Shown: positions 47,073 to 58,219, counted from the first letter of the stretch. The stretch: 64,000 nt of DNA from Vibrio methylphosphonaticus (GCF_023634655.1 NZ_JAMKMS010000012.1:62001-126000), one strand, 5' to 3'. Notes: generated by a model not told the origin, from the sequence alone. Program-made: numbers and translations.

Positions 47073-47828
47073 ATGCAGAACTCAGAAGTCTTCAATGATT
47101 CCCTACCTCAACACATTGCTATCATTATGGATGGTAATGGGCGTTGGGCGAAATCTAAGGGAAAACCACGTGTATTTGGACATAAGAAAGGCGTTTCTGC
47201 GGTTCGAAAAACCATTTCGGCAGCCGCTAAGTTAGAAATTAAAGCGATCACGCTTTTTGCGTTCAGTAGTGAAAATTGGCGACGGCCTGAAGAAGAAGTG
47301 GGTTTACTGATGGAGCTGTTTATCACGGTTCTATCGAGTGAAATCAAAAAATTGCATAAGAACAATCTACGACTTCGTATCATTGGTGATACCAGCCGTT
47401 TTAATGAACGCCTGCAGCGTAAAATTGCTGATGCTGAATCATTAACGGCAAACAACACAGGGACTGTTATTAACGTTGCGGCCAATTATGGCGGCAAATG
47501 GGATATCACGGAAGCCCTGAAAAAAGTTGCCGCTCAAGTTGAACTTGGAGAGCTAAAGGCTGCGGATATCACCGAAGACCTAATATCCGAGCATGTCACC
47601 ATGTCGGACTTGCCGGACGTTGATTTACTTATTCGCACCAGTGGTGAATGTCGTATTAGTAACTTCATGCTTTGGCAAATGGCTTATGCAGAAATGTATT
47701 TTACCGAACAATTTTGGCCTGAGTTCAATGAAGACAGCTTAGTGGATGCTATCACTTGGTTTGTTAATCGCGAACGGCGTTTTGGTTGTACCGGAGAACA
47801 AGTCAAAGCGTTAATGGAAGCCAATTAA
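47073..47828 (+). CDS. uppS: Undecaprenyl diphosphate synthase (UppS/IspU)
   Basis: UppS makes the C55 lipid carrier for peptidoglycan and O-antigen by adding eight cis-isoprene units to farnesyl diphosphate. The 251 residues show the cis-prenyltransferase motifs: [16 protein letters not shown] with catalytic Asp20, [30 protein letters not shown], and the C-terminal [27 protein letters not shown]. Note ECRISNF where E. coli has EQRISNF. It is followed by cdsA after 12 bases and probably co-transcribed with cdsA. Confidence 0.97.
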   Translation: MQNSEVFNDSLPQHIAIIMDGNGRWAKSKGKPRVFGHKKGVSAVRKTISAAAKLEIKAITLFAFSSENWRRPEEEVGLLMELFITVLSSEIKKLHKNNLRLRIIGDTSRFNERLQRKIADAESLTANNTGTVINVAANYGGKWDITEALKKVAAQVELGELKAADITEDLISEHVTMSDLPDVDLLIRTSGECRISNFMLWQMAYAEMYFTEQFWPEFNEDSLVDAITWFVNRERRFGCTGEQVKALMEAN

Positions 47829-47840
47829 GGACGATTTAGT

Positions 47841-48683
47841 TTGAAACAACGAATTATCACAGCTCTAATCCTCGCTCCGCTGGTGGTTTGGGGTATTTTC
47901 TCTCTGCCATTTCTGTGGTTTATGATAGCGGTTGCTGCCATTACTCTAATTGGCGCGTGGGAGTGGACTCAATTTACGTTAACGCCTTCACGCGTAGTAG
48001 CGATGTTGCCACCTGTGGTTGCCATTGCGTTATCTGTATTGTTTGTTCCGACTGACGTCATATCATTTAATCAAGTAGGATTGGCTCATATTATAATATT
48101 GGGCGTGGGATTTAGTTGGTGGTTGGTCGCGAGTGGTCTCGCCATGACATACCCTAAATCTGCCGGTTATTGGCAACATTCCAATCTCCTACGTCACCTA
48201 TTTGGTTTATTAACATTACTACCATTTTTATGGAGTATACTCATACTTCGTGCTCAGGCGTATCATCAAGACCCTTACCATGGCGCTAAGCTCGTGTTGT
48301 TTGTTTGCCTTATTGTTTGGGCGGCAGATAGTGGTGCTTATTTTGCCGGTAAAAGCTTGGGGAAACGAAAAATGGCCCCTCATGTGAGCCCTAATAAAAC
48401 TATTGAAGGTTTGTTGGGCGGGATTGTGACTGCGCTTGGTGTTGCGTGGGGAAGCTCGGTTATGTTTGACATCGAGTTTACTAGCGCGACAAGCATGATT
48501 GTCATAACGTTAGCGACGGTTGTTATCTCAGTGTTGGGCGATCTTGTCGAGAGTATGTTCAAACGCGTGTCTAACATAAAAGACAGCAGCAACATTATCC
48601 CAGGTCATGGAGGCGTATTGGATCGCGTTGACAGTTTAACGGCCGCCTTCCCAATTTTTGCTCTCCTTTATCTCATTTTCTAA
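47841..48683 (+). CDS. cdsA: Phosphatidate cytidylyltransferase CdsA
   Basis: CdsA makes CDP-diacylglycerol from phosphatidate and CTP, the precursor of all membrane phospholipids. It is an inner-membrane enzyme of 280 residues with about eight hydrophobic segments and the C-terminal family signature spread over SPNKTIEGLLGG, SVLGDLVESMFKRVSNIKDSS and IPGHGGVLDRVDSL. It starts with TTG, supported by AAGGA nine bases upstream and by the N-terminus MKQRIITALILAP that matches the family. A hairpin with AAAGAGGGTG arms follows before dxr. Confidence 0.95.
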   Translation: MKQRIITALILAPLVVWGIFSLPFLWFMIAVAAITLIGAWEWTQFTLTPSRVVAMLPPVVAIALSVLFVPTDVISFNQVGLAHIIILGVGFSWWLVASGLAMTYPKSAGYWQHSNLLRHLFGLLTLLPFLWSILILRAQAYHQDPYHGAKLVLFVCLIVWAADSGAYFAGKSLGKRKMAPHVSPNKTIEGLLGGIVTALGVAWGSSVMFDIEFTSATSMIVITLATVVISVLGDLVESMFKRVSNIKDSSNIIPGHGGVLDRVDSLTAAFPIFALLYLIF

Positions 48684-48689
48684 TCACAT

Positions 48690-48716
48690 AAAGAGGGTGT
48701 TTGTCACCCTCTTTAT
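48690..48716 (+). terminator. Hairpin between cdsA and dxr
   Basis: AAAGAGGGTG (48690-48699) and CACCCTCTTT (48705-48714) pair perfectly around TTTGT, followed by ATGTT. The U-tract is weak, so read-through into dxr is likely. Confidence 0.6.
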
Positions 48717-48739
48717 GTTCGATAAGCGGTTGTACTAGC

Positions 48740-49939
48740 ATGCAAAACTTAACCATCCTTGGTGCTACAGGCTCTATTGGCGCAAGCACCCTTAAAGTGG
48801 TCGCTCAAAACCCTGCGCTTTACTCAATTTACGCTCTAGTGGGCGGTAAGAATGTGGCCAAAATGGCAGCATTGTGTCTGCAGTGGCAGCCAAAGTTTGC
48901 TGTGGTTGCAGAAGAAAGTGATGCGAAACGTCTGCGAACGGAGCTGAACGGCCTAGTTGACACTCAGATCTTGTTCGGACAAGACGCAATGTGCCAAGTT
49001 TCGGCCGATGACGACGTGGATATGGTTATGGCCGCCATTGTAGGCGCAGCAGGTTTGTTGCCAACGTTGGCTGCGGTGAAGGCGGGTAAGCGCATTTTAC
49101 TTGCCAATAAAGAAGCCTTAGTCATGTCTGGTCAGCTATTTATTGATGCGGTTCGGGCGTCCGGTGCGCAATTGCTCCCTGTGGACAGTGAGCACAATGC
49201 TATCTTCCAATGCTTGCCGAACTCAGTTCAAACCGATCTTGGCTATTGTAATTTATCGCAAGCCGGGATTGACCATATACTGTTAACGGGCTCGGGCGGT
49301 CCATTCCGTTATAGTGACGCTTCGAGTTTATCTTCAGTGACGCCAGCACAGGCGATTGCACACCCTAATTGGTCTATGGGACCTAAGATTTCGGTGGACT
49401 CTGCGACCATGATGAATAAAGGACTGGAGTTTATAGAAGCAAAATGGCTGTTTAATACCAGCAAAGAGCAGCTAAAAGTTATTATCCATCCTCAGTCTGT
49501 GATCCACTCTATGGTGCAATATCAAGATGGATCAGTGCTCGCACAAATGGGTCAGCCTGATATGGCAACCCCCATTGCTTATTCGATGTCTTACCCACAT
49601 CGTATCCCGGCAGGCGTTCCTGCTCTTGATTTTACTAAGATGAATGAGCTGACATTCTTAGAGGTTGACTTTGAGCGTTACCCTTGCCTTGCTTTAGCTA
49701 TCGACGCTTGTTATGAAGGTCAACATGCGACAACCGCCATTAATGCGGCAAACGAGATCGCGGTTGAAGCCTTTTTATCTGGTGAGATAAAATTTACGGA
49801 TATTAGCATGATAAATGAGCGTGTTATGTCGAAGGTTTGTGCATCAAACCAATATAACGCGTTAAGTGACTTGGAAAGCATTCTTGAGCTAGATAGAATG
49901 GCACGAATCTATGCAAGTGAGATTGCTCTCGGCAAATAA
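48740..49939 (+). CDS. dxr: 1-deoxy-D-xylulose 5-phosphate reductoisomerase
   Basis: Dxr (IspC) turns DXP into 2-C-methyl-D-erythritol 4-phosphate with NADPH, the committed step of the MEP isoprenoid pathway and the target of fosmidomycin. The 399 residues start with the NADPH-binding GATGSIGAS at 8-16, then [12 protein letters not shown], the metal-site [11 protein letters not shown] and [26 protein letters not shown], and [14 protein letters not shown] 48740 gives MQNLTILG; a TTG 39 bases earlier falls inside the hairpin and is rejected. Confidence 0.97.
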   Translation: MQNLTILGATGSIGASTLKVVAQNPALYSIYALVGGKNVAKMAALCLQWQPKFAVVAEESDAKRLRTELNGLVDTQILFGQDAMCQVSADDDVDMVMAAIVGAAGLLPTLAAVKAGKRILLANKEALVMSGQLFIDAVRASGAQLLPVDSEHNAIFQCLPNSVQTDLGYCNLSQAGIDHILLTGSGGPFRYSDASSLSSVTPAQAIAHPNWSMGPKISVDSATMMNKGLEFIEAKWLFNTSKEQLKVIIHPQSVIHSMVQYQDGSVLAQMGQPDMATPIAYSMSYPHRIPAGVPALDFTKMNELTFLEVDFERYPCLALAIDACYEGQHATTAINAANEIAVEAFLSGEIKFTDISMINERVMSKVCASNQYNALSDLESILELDRMARIYASEIALGK

Positions 49940-50043
49940 CTGCGCTGGCAGTGATCAGAACGCGTACCGACTAAATAATTATTACTAGTAACGATTACTA
50001 GCGACATCACACAAGGCGTATGAGCCATGAGAGATAATTGACG

Positions 50044-51402
50044 ATGACAGACATACTGTGGAATTTTGCCTCCTTTGTGATTGCATTAGGTGTTCTCGTT
50101 GCAGTGCACGAGTTTGGCCATTTTTGGGTAGCAAGAAAGTGTGGCGTTTACGTCGAAAAATTCTCGATTGGATTCGGCAAATCTATCTGGTCAAAGACGG
50201 GTAATGATGGTACGGAATACAGTGTAGCAATGATCCCTCTTGGCGGTTATGTCAAGATGCTAGATAGCCGTGTTGATGAAGTCTCTGAAGCTGATCACAA
50301 GTATGCTTTTGATAAAAAGCCTCTTTGGAAAAGAACGGCTATCGTAGGTGCAGGACCGGCGTTTAACTTTATTTTTGCTGTGTTTGCTTACTGGCTGGTT
50401 TTTTTAATTGGCGTGCCGGCAGTAAAGCCTGTTATTGGTGAAGTGACGCCTTACTCGATTGCCGCAAATGCCGGTTTTGAGCCTGGCATGCAGATAACAT
50501 CGGTCGACGGCAAGCAAACGTTAGACTGGGAGTCGGTCAACTTAGGTTTGGTTTCTCATATTGGTGATAATCAAATGACGGTCACAGTTTCATCCAGTGA
50601 CCAAATAGGAACGGATAAAACATTAACATTTGACTTGTCGAGTTGGAACTTTAACCCAGAAACAGAGTCTGCTATGGGGACGCTTGGTTTTAGGCCGTAC
50701 TCACCAAGTATCAAAACGACGTTAGCGAATGTCAGTAGTGATGGCGCAGGCGCCGCCGCTGGTATTGTTGCTGGTGATGAGATAATTGCGATTAATGGAC
50801 AGAATATCCAACAATGGCAACAAGTTGTTAGTGCGATTCAAGCAAACGCTAACACCCCTGTTGATGTTACAGTGGTTAGAAATGGCGATAACAAGACGCT
50901 AACCCTTATTCCTGATTCAAGAGACTTGAACGATGGGACGGTTATTGGTTTCGCAGGTATTGCTCCGGAAATGGAAGCATGGCCTGAAGACTATCGTTTT
51001 GAACTTCAGTACGGTCCTGTTGAATCTATTGGGCGTGCGTTTGTTAAAACAGGTCAGATTATAGAACTCACGGTGTCAATGCTGAAAAAGCTGATTACGG
51101 GTGATGTGGGTCTAAACAATTTAAGTGGCCCGATCTCCATCGCGAAGGGAGCGGGCGCGACGGCCGATTATGGTTTGGTCTACTTTTTGGGCTTTTTAGC
51201 GCTGATTAGTGTCAACCTTGGAATTATAAATTTGGTGCCATTACCGATGCTAGATGGCGGTCATTTGCTGTTTTTTGCAATCGAAGCCGTCATTCGCAGA
51301 CCGGTGCCAGAAAAAATACAAGAAATGGGTTATCGAGTGGGTGGGGCGATTATTTTTTCACTCATGTTGATCGCAATTTTTAACGATTTTACACGCCTCT
51401 GA
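50044..51402 (+). CDS. rseP: Regulator of sigma-E protease RseP
   Basis: RseP is the intramembrane zinc protease that makes the second cut of anti-sigma factor RseA, releasing sigma-E under envelope stress. The 452 residues show the zinc motif HEFGH at 22-26 in the first membrane helix, two tandem PDZ domains (about 115-290; GFEPGMQITSVDG and GIVAGDEIIAINGQ), and the third metal ligand in NLVPLPMLDGGHL near residue 400. Four membrane segments are visible. It precedes bamA by about 50 bases, the conserved order, and may share a transcript. Confidence 0.96.
   Translation: MTDILWNFASFVIALGVLVAVHEFGHFWVARKCGVYVEKFSIGFGKSIWSKTGNDGTEYSVAMIPLGGYVKMLDSRVDEVSEADHKYAFDKKPLWKRTAIVGAGPAFNFIFAVFAYWLVFLIGVPAVKPVIGEVTPYSIAANAGFEPGMQITSVDGKQTLDWESVNLGLVSHIGDNQMTVTVSSSDQIGTDKTLTFDLSSWNFNPETESAMGTLGFRPYSPSIKTTLANVSSDGAGAAAGIVAGDEIIAINGQNIQQWQQVVSAIQANANTPVDVTVVRNGDNKTLTLIPDSRDLNDGTVIGFAGIAPEMEAWPEDYRFELQYGPVESIGRAFVKTGQIIELTVSMLKKLITGDVGLNNLSGPISIAKGAGATADYGLVYFLGFLALISVNLGIINLVPLPMLDGGHLLFFAIEAVIRRPVPEKIQEMGYRVGGAIIFSLMLIAIFNDFTRL
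50645..50672 (+). promoter_or_regulatory. Candidate sigma-E promoter inside rseP
   Basis: GGAACTT (50645-50651), 16 bases, then TCTGC (50668-50672) fits the sigma-E -35 well and the -10 partly. In E. coli a sigma-E promoter inside rseP drives bamA-skp-lpxD; this could be the counterpart, but a match inside a coding sequence may be chance. Confidence 0.3.
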
Positions 51403-51450
51403 TATCAGAATTTAGGCAGCAGTATTAGCAAAGGATTAATTAGAGCAGGT

Positions 51451-53886
51451 ATGGCGATTAAGCATATTCTATTCGCGTCTCTACTAGCGACCAGTGTGTC
51501 GGCGAATGGAGCTGAGGATTTTGTTGTACAGGACATTCGTATTGAAGGCTTACAGAGGGTAGCACTGGGTGCTGCACTATTGAAAATGCCTGTGCGAATT
51601 GGTGACACGGTTGATGGGAAGGATATCTCAGAGATTATTAACGCGCTCTATAAGTCTGGCAATTTTGAAGATATCAAGGTATTGCGAGATCAAGATGCGC
51701 TTGTTGTTCAGGTAAAAGAGCGTCCAACAATTGCGAGTATTTCATTCTCAGGAAATGAAGCAATTAAGGAAGAGCAGCTGCAACAAAACCTAGACGCGTC
51801 GGGCGTATTGGTTGGTGAGGCGCTTGATCGCACGACGCTGAGCAACATAGAAAAAGGATTAGAAGACTTTTACTATAGTGTGGGTAAGTACAACGCTAAA
51901 GTACAGGCGGTTGTCACTCCATTGCCACGTAATCGTTCGGATTTGAAGTTTGTCTTTTCTGAAGGTGTGTCAGCGAAAATCAAGCAGATCAACTTTATTG
52001 GTAACCAAGTCTTTACCGATGACGAGCTACGATCTCGTTTTAATTTGAACGTAGATGTTGCGTGGTGGAATTTCCTTGCCGACGACAAATACCAAAAGCA
52101 AGTCTTGGCTGGCGATATTGAAGCGTTGAAATCCTACTACCTTGATCGTGGTTACTTGAAGTTTAAAGTTGATACCACCCAAGTCTCGATCTCTCCGGAT
52201 AAAAAAGGTGTCTACATTACGTTAGGCATTGATGAAGGTGCACCCTACCAAGTCGAAGGGGTGAAATTCCGCGGACAACTCATTGGTAAAGACGCTGAAT
52301 TTCAAGGTATGGTTCCATTTAACGATGGCGATACGTACAACGGCTCAAGTGTTACTGCTTTAGAAGAAAATATTAAGCGGGTACTTGGTGAGTCAGGTTA
52401 TGCCTATCCACAAGTTCGCACTATTCCTGAATTTGATGATGAGAATAACCAAGTATCATTGGTGATTAATGTCGAGTCGGGCAATCGTATTTATGTGCGA
52501 GACATTCGCTTTACTGGTAATAACTCAACGAAAGATGAAGTATTACGTCGTGAGATGCGTCAAATGGAAGCCAGCTGGTTGAACTCTAGATCGATTGATG
52601 TCGGTAAAGACCGATTGAATCGTCTTGGTTTCTTCGAAACGGTCGATGTACAAACGGTGCGAGTACCGGGCTCTGAAGATCAGGTTGATCTGGTTTATGA
52701 CGTTAAAGAGGCCAACTCTGGCAGCGTCAACTTTGGCGTTGGCTACGGTACGGAATCGGGAATTAGCTTCCAAGTAGGTTTACAACAAGATAACTTTGCT
52801 GGTAGTGGTGACCGTGTTGGTATTAGTGCGATGACCAACAAGTACCAAAAGAACATTACCTTAGACTACCGAGACCCATACTGGAATTTAGATGGTGTCA
52901 GCTTAGGTGGGCAGATATTCTACAACGAATTTGAAGCCTCAAAAGCGGGTATTATTGACTATACCGACCAAAGCTACGGCGGAACGCTCACTTGGGGTTT
53001 CCCGGTCGACGAATTAAACTACCTCGAATTTGGTGGTGGTTACACTCATAGTCGCCTTGGTAACATCAAAGAATACGTACAGATTGAAAAATTCTTGCAA
53101 GCTCAAGAAAAGAACCGTGATGCGGAAGGTAACCTTATTACCGATGATTTCCACATGACAGCGGCTTGGACGCGAAATAATTTAAACCGCGGTCGTTTCC
53201 CAACAGCAGGTAACCATCAAAAACTCTATGGTAAGGTGACGGTTCCTGGCTCGGATGTTCAATACTTCAAGACGCAATATGACGTTAGGCAGTATTTTCC
53301 GATAACACAAAGTCACAATTTTACGTTATTGTTAAAAGGCCGATTGGGTTACGGTAATGGTTACGGGCAAACTAATGGCAACGATAACTTGTTACCATTT
53401 TATGAGAACTTTTATGTCGGTGGCTTCTCTACGTTACGTGGCTTTAGACAGAACTCAGTAGGCCCGAAAGCGGTTTACGATGATCCAAATGGTTGCTCAA
53501 GTAATCCAGGTAGTAACAACCCATGTTATTCTGCGACAGAGCAATCTGTTGGTGGTAACGCGGTAGCGTTGGCAAGTGTTGAACTTATTGTCCCGACACC
53601 GTTCGCGTCTGATGAGTTCCGTAACCAAATTCGTACTAGTGTGTTCTTTGATGCAGCGAGTTTGTGGGATACAGAGTTTACGTATTTGTCACCGGACCCT
53701 AACATGTCAGGTCAGCAATACTATTACGATTACTCGGATCCATCGAATTATCGAGCATCCGTCGGCGTAGCGGTTCAATGGATGTCTCCAATGGGACCAT
53801 TGGTATTTTCACTAGCAACACCAGTTAAGAAGTTTGAAGGTGATAAAACAGAAGCCTTCACCTTTACGATTGGTAATACGTTCTAG
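51451..53886 (+). CDS. bamA: Outer membrane protein assembly factor BamA
   Basis: BamA is the core beta-barrel of the BAM machine that inserts outer-membrane proteins. The 811 residues start with a signal peptide ([20 protein letters not shown], cut near SANG-AEDF), then five POTRA domains (about 24-425; each with the usual ISFSGN or IRFTGN strand), and a 16-strand C-terminal barrel with the conserved [13 protein letters not shown] loop-6 motif (RGF) and a terminal Phe (TIGNTF). It is followed closely by skp and lpxD; BamE is encoded at 9.5 kb. Confidence 0.97.
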   Translation: MAIKHILFASLLATSVSANGAEDFVVQDIRIEGLQRVALGAALLKMPVRIGDTVDGKDISEIINALYKSGNFEDIKVLRDQDALVVQVKERPTIASISFSGNEAIKEEQLQQNLDASGVLVGEALDRTTLSNIEKGLEDFYYSVGKYNAKVQAVVTPLPRNRSDLKFVFSEGVSAKIKQINFIGNQVFTDDELRSRFNLNVDVAWWNFLADDKYQKQVLAGDIEALKSYYLDRGYLKFKVDTTQVSISPDKKGVYITLGIDEGAPYQVEGVKFRGQLIGKDAEFQGMVPFNDGDTYNGSSVTALEENIKRVLGESGYAYPQVRTIPEFDDENNQVSLVINVESGNRIYVRDIRFTGNNSTKDEVLRREMRQMEASWLNSRSIDVGKDRLNRLGFFETVDVQTVRVPGSEDQVDLVYDVKEANSGSVNFGVGYGTESGISFQVGLQQDNFAGSGDRVGISAMTNKYQKNITLDYRDPYWNLDGVSLGGQIFYNEFEASKAGIIDYTDQSYGGTLTWGFPVDELNYLEFGGGYTHSRLGNIKEYVQIEKFLQAQEKNRDAEGNLITDDFHMTAAWTRNNLNRGRFPTAGNHQKLYGKVTVPGSDVQYFKTQYDVRQYFPITQSHNFTLLLKGRLGYGNGYGQTNGNDNLLPFYENFYVGGFSTLRGFRQNSVGPKAVYDDPNGCSSNPGSNNPCYSATEQSVGGNAVALASVELIVPTPFASDEFRNQIRTSVFFDAASLWDTEFTYLSPDPNMSGQQYYYDYSDPSNYRASVGVAVQWMSPMGPLVFSLATPVKKFEGDKTEAFTFTIGNTF

Positions 53887-53964
53887 TACTAGAGCGCAGA
53901 ATTTACACATTTAGAGCCTAGCTGATAGGCGATAAAACATTGCATATAAATAGAGGAATTGACC

Positions 53965-54474
53965 TTGAAAAACATGATGAAAGCGGCTGGTCTTGGCCTG
54001 GTAATCCTAACGTCTTCACTTTTTGCTAATGCAGCGGAAGCGGCACAAAAAATTGGTTATGTGAATACGCTTCAGGTATTCCAAGCTTTGCCACAGCGTG
54101 AGGCAGTTCTTCAAAAGCTTCAAAGTGAATTCAAAGACAAAGCAGCTGAGTTGCAAGCCATTCAAGCGGATGCGGCTAAGAAGATGGAAAAGCTACAACG
54201 TGATGGTGAGCTTTTAGGTACAGAAGAAGTAGAAAAACTTCGTATCGAGATCGGTCAGCTTGATAGTAAGTACAAAATCAAAGGCCAGGCTCTAGAAAAA
54301 GCGAGCCAACGTCGTGAAGCGGAAGAAAAGCAGAAGCTATTTAAAGTGATCCAAGAGGCGGTAGAGAAAGTTGCAGAGAAGCAAGGTTACGACATGATCA
54401 TTGACATCCAAGCGGTAGGTTACGCGAAGGAAGAGTTCAATATTTCTCAAAACGTTATTGATTCACTTAAGTAA
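53965..54474 (+). CDS. skp: Periplasmic chaperone Skp (OmpH)
   Basis: Skp is a trimeric, jellyfish-shaped periplasmic chaperone that holds unfolded outer-membrane proteins for BamA. The 169 residues include a signal peptide ending around ANAAEA, a short beta body (KIGYVNTLQVFQ) and long charged coiled-coil arms (about 50-130, rich in Glu, Lys and Gln), then a C-terminal strand. I choose TTG 53965, seven bases after AGAGGA; the TTG at 53959 is too close and the ATG 53971 rather far. It lies between bamA and lpxD, the usual place. Confidence 0.93.
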   Translation: MKNMMKAAGLGLVILTSSLFANAAEAAQKIGYVNTLQVFQALPQREAVLQKLQSEFKDKAAELQAIQADAAKKMEKLQRDGELLGTEEVEKLRIEIGQLDSKYKIKGQALEKASQRREAEEKQKLFKVIQEAVEKVAEKQGYDMIIDIQAVGYAKEEFNISQNVIDSLK

Positions 54475-54517
54475 TTGATCTAGAAAAGCAACAGATTAAC
54501 AAAGCGGTAGGACAATG

Positions 54518-55546
54518 ATGACAGAAATGACTTTAGCTCAACTTGCTGAAATCACTAATGGTGAGCTTCATGGCGATGGGGAAACTCGTATCCATGCCGT
54601 TGCGCCAATGGATAGCGCTGGTAAAGGGGAGATTACTTTCCTGACCAACGCAAAGTATGCAAAGCACTTAGCGGATAGTCATGCTTCTGCCGTCATGGTC
54701 AAAGCTTCCGAACTAGAGCATTGTCGTACGAATGCTCTAGTGGTTGCAGACCCTTATATAGCCTACGCCAAAGTGGCACAAGCCTTGGACTCAACGCCGA
54801 AAGCGGCTGAAGGGATCGCGGCGAGTGCCGTGATTTCTTCTGAGGCTAAATTGGGCGAAAATGTGTCTGTTGGCGCCAATGCTGTGATTGAAGCAGGCGC
54901 TGAGCTGGCTGACAATGTTCGAGTTGGTGCGGGTTGCTTTATTGGTAAGGGTGCCAAACTAGGGGCTCATACTCAATTGTGGTCAAATGTCAGCATTTAT
55001 CATCGTGTGGAGTTGGGTGAGCACTGCTTAGTCCAAGCAAATACTGTGATTGGCTCAGACGGTTTTGGCTATGCAAACGAGAAAGGCGAGTGGGTAAAAA
55101 TCCCACAAGTAGGCACCGTTCGTATCGGTAATCGCGTAGAAATAGGCGCTTGCACGACGATTGATCGTGGCGCGCTGGATGATACTGTTATTGAAGATAA
55201 TGTCATTATCGACAATCAGTTACAAATCGCTCACAACGTGCACATCGGATATGGTACCGCACTTGCCGGTGGTACAATCATTGCTGGTAGCACGTCAATA
55301 GGCAAGTACTGCCAAGTTGGTGGCGGCAGTGTCATTAACGGCCATATTGAAATTGCCGATGGTGTCATTGTTACTGGCATGGGGATGGTAATGCGAAGCA
55401 TTGCAGAGAAGGGGGTTTATTCTTCTGGTATCCCATTGCAAACCAATAAAGAGTGGCGTAAAACAGCCGCTCGTGTGCATCGCATCGATGATATGAACAA
55501 GCGACTTAAAGCCGCTGAAAAACAGTTAATTGATAAAGAAGAGTAA
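54518..55546 (+). CDS. lpxD: UDP-3-O-(3-hydroxyacyl)glucosamine N-acyltransferase LpxD
   Basis: LpxD adds the second hydroxyacyl chain in lipid A synthesis (third step), using acyl-ACP. The 342 residues have an N-terminal uridine-binding domain ([31 protein letters not shown]) and a left-handed beta-helix made of hexapeptide repeats (about 100-300, such as [17 protein letters not shown]). The catalytic His is in [12 protein letters not shown]. Two ATGs stand side by side; the second (54518) has the better distance from AGGA. The C-terminal helix carries the ACP contact. Confidence 0.95.
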   Translation: MTEMTLAQLAEITNGELHGDGETRIHAVAPMDSAGKGEITFLTNAKYAKHLADSHASAVMVKASELEHCRTNALVVADPYIAYAKVAQALDSTPKAAEGIAASAVISSEAKLGENVSVGANAVIEAGAELADNVRVGAGCFIGKGAKLGAHTQLWSNVSIYHRVELGEHCLVQANTVIGSDGFGYANEKGEWVKIPQVGTVRIGNRVEIGACTTIDRGALDDTVIEDNVIIDNQLQIAHNVHIGYGTALAGGTIIAGSTSIGKYCQVGGGSVINGHIEIADGVIVTGMGMVMRSIAEKGVYSSGIPLQTNKEWRKTAARVHRIDDMNKRLKAAEKQLIDKEE

Positions 55547-55563
55547 GACGTTTATCTTCTTTG

Positions 55564-55593
55564 AAAAAGACTCGCACTAGGCGGGTCTTTTTA
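55564..55593 (+). terminator. Terminator after lpxD
   Basis: AAAAAGACTCGC and GCGGGTCTTTTT pair with one wobble around ACTAG, followed by ATT, so lpxD and fabZ are probably in separate transcripts. Confidence 0.75.
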
Positions 55594-55629
55594 TTGTTTG
55601 TTTACTTATCTACATCTTAACTACCCTAA

Positions 55630-55659
55630 CTGACACTCGAGTGGATTTGGGTATATAAT
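55630..55659 (+). promoter_or_regulatory. Promoter of the fabZ-lpxA-lpxB run
   Basis: CTGACA (55630-55635) and TATAAT (55654-55659) are 18 bases apart, 40 bases before fabZ and after the lpxD terminator. Confidence 0.7.
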
Positions 55660-55699
55660 GCCTGTAGTAAGATATAAGAATTGAAATAGGAATATAGCT

Positions 55700-56152
55700 T
55701 TGAGTACTGATACTAAAATAATGACCATCACTGAAATTCAGGAACTATTACCTCACCGTTATCCTTTTCTGTTGGTTGACCGTGTTACCGACTACGAAGA
55801 AGCAAAATACTTAAAGGCGATCAAAAACGTATCAGTTAACGAACCTCAGTTCACCGGTCACTTTCCTCAAATGCCAGTGTTTCCTGGTGTATTGATTCTT
55901 GAAGCGATGGCTCAAGCAACTGGGCTATTGGCATTTAAATCTTTTGGCGCACCTCAGGGCAACGAGCTTTACTACTTTGCTAGTGTTGATAAAGCTAAGT
56001 TTCGTAAGCCAGTGACACCCGGTGACCAACTAGTTATTGAAGTGGAATTTCTAAAAGAGCGCCGTGGCATCGCAGCCTTTAATGGCGTCGCGAAAGTTGA
56101 TGGCGAAGTTGTTTGTTCCGCTGAATTGAAATGTGCCCGTCGAGAGTTCTAG
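55700..56152 (+). CDS. fabZ: 3-hydroxyacyl-ACP dehydratase FabZ
   Basis: FabZ removes water from 3-hydroxyacyl-ACP in every fatty acid elongation cycle and competes with LpxA and LpxD for hydroxymyristoyl-ACP. The 150 residues have the hot-dog fold with catalytic His54 ([13 protein letters not shown]) and Glu68 ([13 protein letters not shown]). It starts with TTG, eight bases after AGGA, giving [20 protein letters not shown], and the family pattern agrees. lpxA starts one base after the FabZ stop, so the two are translationally coupled. Confidence 0.95.
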   Translation: MSTDTKIMTITEIQELLPHRYPFLLVDRVTDYEEAKYLKAIKNVSVNEPQFTGHFPQMPVFPGVLILEAMAQATGLLAFKSFGAPQGNELYYFASVDKAKFRKPVTPGDQLVIEVEFLKERRGIAAFNGVAKVDGEVVCSAELKCARREF

Positions 56153-56153
56153 T

Positions 56154-56942
56154 ATGATTCATGAAACCGCGAAAATTCATCCAAGTGCAGTGATTGAAGG
56201 CAATGTGTCTATTGGCGCGAACAGCAGCGTAGGCCCATTTACTTACATTTCAGGTGACGTGTCGATCGGTGAAAATAACGAAATCATGTCGCATGTTGTC
56301 ATTAAAGGTAATACGACGATTGGTTGTGATAACCGCATCTTCCCACAAGCTATCATTGGTGAAGAAAACCAAGATAAAAAATACGGTGGTGAAGATACAA
56401 GAGTTATTATTGGCGATCGTAATGTGATTCGTGAAAGCGCGCAGATCCATCGCGGTACGACTCAAGATAAAACGCAAACGGTTGTGGGTAATGATAATTT
56501 ACTGTGTGTCAACGCGCATATTGCCCATGACGTGATTGTTGGAAACCATACTCATATAGGTAACAATGCTATTTTGGGTGGGCATGTGACCGTTGGTGAT
56601 TATGCTGGCGTGATGGCTCTGTCCGCGATTCATCCATTCTGTACCGTCGGCGCTTATGCTTATGTTGGTGGGTGTTCAGCTGTTGTACAAGATGTCCCTG
56701 CGTATGTATTAGCGCAAGGTAATCATGCGACGCCGTTTGGTCTCAACTTAGTAGGCTTGAAGCGTAATGGTTTTGAAAAACCGGAACTGAGAGCGCTGCA
56801 AAAAGCTTATAAAGAAATGTACCGCTCTGGAAAAACCTTAGCCGAAGTGAAGCCCATTTTAGAAGAAATGGCGATAGAGTTCCCGGCTGTCCGTCGCCTG
56901 ATCGACAGTTTTGAAAACTCAGAGCGTGGCATTATTCGCTAA
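56154..56942 (+). CDS. lpxA: UDP-N-acetylglucosamine acyltransferase LpxA
   Basis: LpxA transfers 3-hydroxyacyl from ACP to UDP-GlcNAc, the first step of lipid A. The 262 residues equal E. coli LpxA in length and form a left-handed beta-helix of hexapeptide repeats ([17 protein letters not shown] and on), with catalytic His125 in [13 protein letters not shown] and a C-terminal helical bundle ([21 protein letters not shown]). ATG 56154 follows the fabZ stop after one base; an in-frame start 21 bases earlier inside fabZ is not supported. Confidence 0.97.
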   Translation: MIHETAKIHPSAVIEGNVSIGANSSVGPFTYISGDVSIGENNEIMSHVVIKGNTTIGCDNRIFPQAIIGEENQDKKYGGEDTRVIIGDRNVIRESAQIHRGTTQDKTQTVVGNDNLLCVNAHIAHDVIVGNHTHIGNNAILGGHVTVGDYAGVMALSAIHPFCTVGAYAYVGGCSAVVQDVPAYVLAQGNHATPFGLNLVGLKRNGFEKPELRALQKAYKEMYRSGKTLAEVKPILEEMAIEFPAVRRLIDSFENSERGIIR

Positions 56943-56980
56943 ACACAGATATGCACGTATCGTCGACACATGACGAAAAT

Positions 56981-57014
56981 AAAAGATCGCTGGTGTGATA
57001 CTTAGCGGTCTTTT
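56981..57014 (+). terminator. Weak hairpin between lpxA and lpxB
   Basis: AAAAGATCGCT and AGCGGTCTTTTT pair with one G-U pair around a 12-base loop. It probably allows read-through. Confidence 0.45.
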
Positions 57015-57074
57015 TGTCTTTTAGGTCGATAGAAGATCACTTGGGCACGAATGACGTCAACAAAAGGAAAAAGC

Positions 57075-58214
57075 ATGGCAAGACCACTTCGAATTGGCAT
57101 TGTAGCTGGTGAGCTATCCGGTGACACCTTAGGTGAAGGTTTCATAACATCAATTAAACAGCGCTACCCTGACGCGGAGTTCGTTGGGATTGGTGGGCCC
57201 AAAATGATCGCACAAGGTTGTGAGTCTCTATTTGATATGGAAGAACTTGCGGTTATGGGGCTGGTTGAGGTGTTGGGCCGCTTACGACGTTTATTGCATG
57301 TTAAGGCGGAGCTTGTCCGTTACTTTTCTGAAAACCCCGTCGATGTCTTTGTTGGTATTGATGCCCCCGATTTCAACTTAAGGTTAGAGCTTGACCTTAA
57401 AAAGGCGGGCACGCCGACCGTGCATTATGTCAGCCCCTCCGTTTGGGCTTGGCGCCAAAAACGCATCATTAAAATTGGCGAAGCGACTAATCTTGTGTTG
57501 GCGTTTTTGCCGTTTGAAAAGGCATTTTATGACCAGCATAATGTGCCTTGTGAATTTGTTGGTCATACGTTGGCTGATGCTATTCCTTTGCAGTCGGATC
57601 AGCACTCTGCTCGTACCCTTTTAGGTCTTGAACAGGATAAAACCTGGCTCGCAGTGCTACCAGGAAGCCGAAATAATGAACTTAAGATGTTATCTCAGCC
57701 GTTTATCGAAACGTGTCAAAAACTGCACGCTGATAATCCAAACTTAGGTTTCGTGGTTGCTGCGGTAAATGATAAGCGCCGACAGCAGTTCGTAGAGGCT
57801 TGGAAAACCTTCGCCCCGGAGTTGGACTTTCACATCGTTCAGGACACGGCGCGAAACGTTATCACCGCGGCTGATGTGGTGTTGCTCGCATCAGGTACCG
57901 TTGCATTAGAATGTATGCTGATAAAAAGACCAATGGTTGTTGGTTACAAAATGAATGCGGTTACCACCTTTTTAGCCAAGCGCTTGGTGAAAACCAAATA
58001 CGTCTCGTTGCCTAATATTTTAGCTGATGACGGGATTGTTGAAGAGTGTTTGATGGACGCGTGTACGGTTGAAAATCTGTATAATGCGTTAGCGGTGTTA
58101 TTGAACCAAGACAACACTGTGGTGCTAGATAAGTTCACTGAGATGCATCACTGGATTCGGAAAAATGCGGATGAACAAGCCGCTCAAGCTGTGTTGAAAT
58201 TAATTAATAAGTGA
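57075..58214 (+). CDS. lpxB: Lipid-A-disaccharide synthase LpxB
   Basis: LpxB, a peripheral inner-membrane GT19 glycosyltransferase, joins UDP-diacyl-GlcN and lipid X into the lipid A disaccharide. The 379 residues show [18 protein letters not shown] at the N-terminus, [47 protein letters not shown] with [16 protein letters not shown] and the [21 protein letters not shown] nucleotide-binding segment. ATG 57075 has AAAGGA six bases upstream; an in-frame start 24 bases earlier is weaker. Confidence 0.96.
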   Translation: MARPLRIGIVAGELSGDTLGEGFITSIKQRYPDAEFVGIGGPKMIAQGCESLFDMEELAVMGLVEVLGRLRRLLHVKAELVRYFSENPVDVFVGIDAPDFNLRLELDLKKAGTPTVHYVSPSVWAWRQKRIIKIGEATNLVLAFLPFEKAFYDQHNVPCEFVGHTLADAIPLQSDQHSARTLLGLEQDKTWLAVLPGSRNNELKMLSQPFIETCQKLHADNPNLGFVVAAVNDKRRQQFVEAWKTFAPELDFHIVQDTARNVITAADVVLLASGTVALECMLIKRPMVVGYKMNAVTTFLAKRLVKTKYVSLPNILADDGIVEECLMDACTVENLYNALAVLLNQDNTVVLDKFTEMHHWIRKNADEQAAQAVLKLINK

Positions 58215-58219
58215 AGAAC

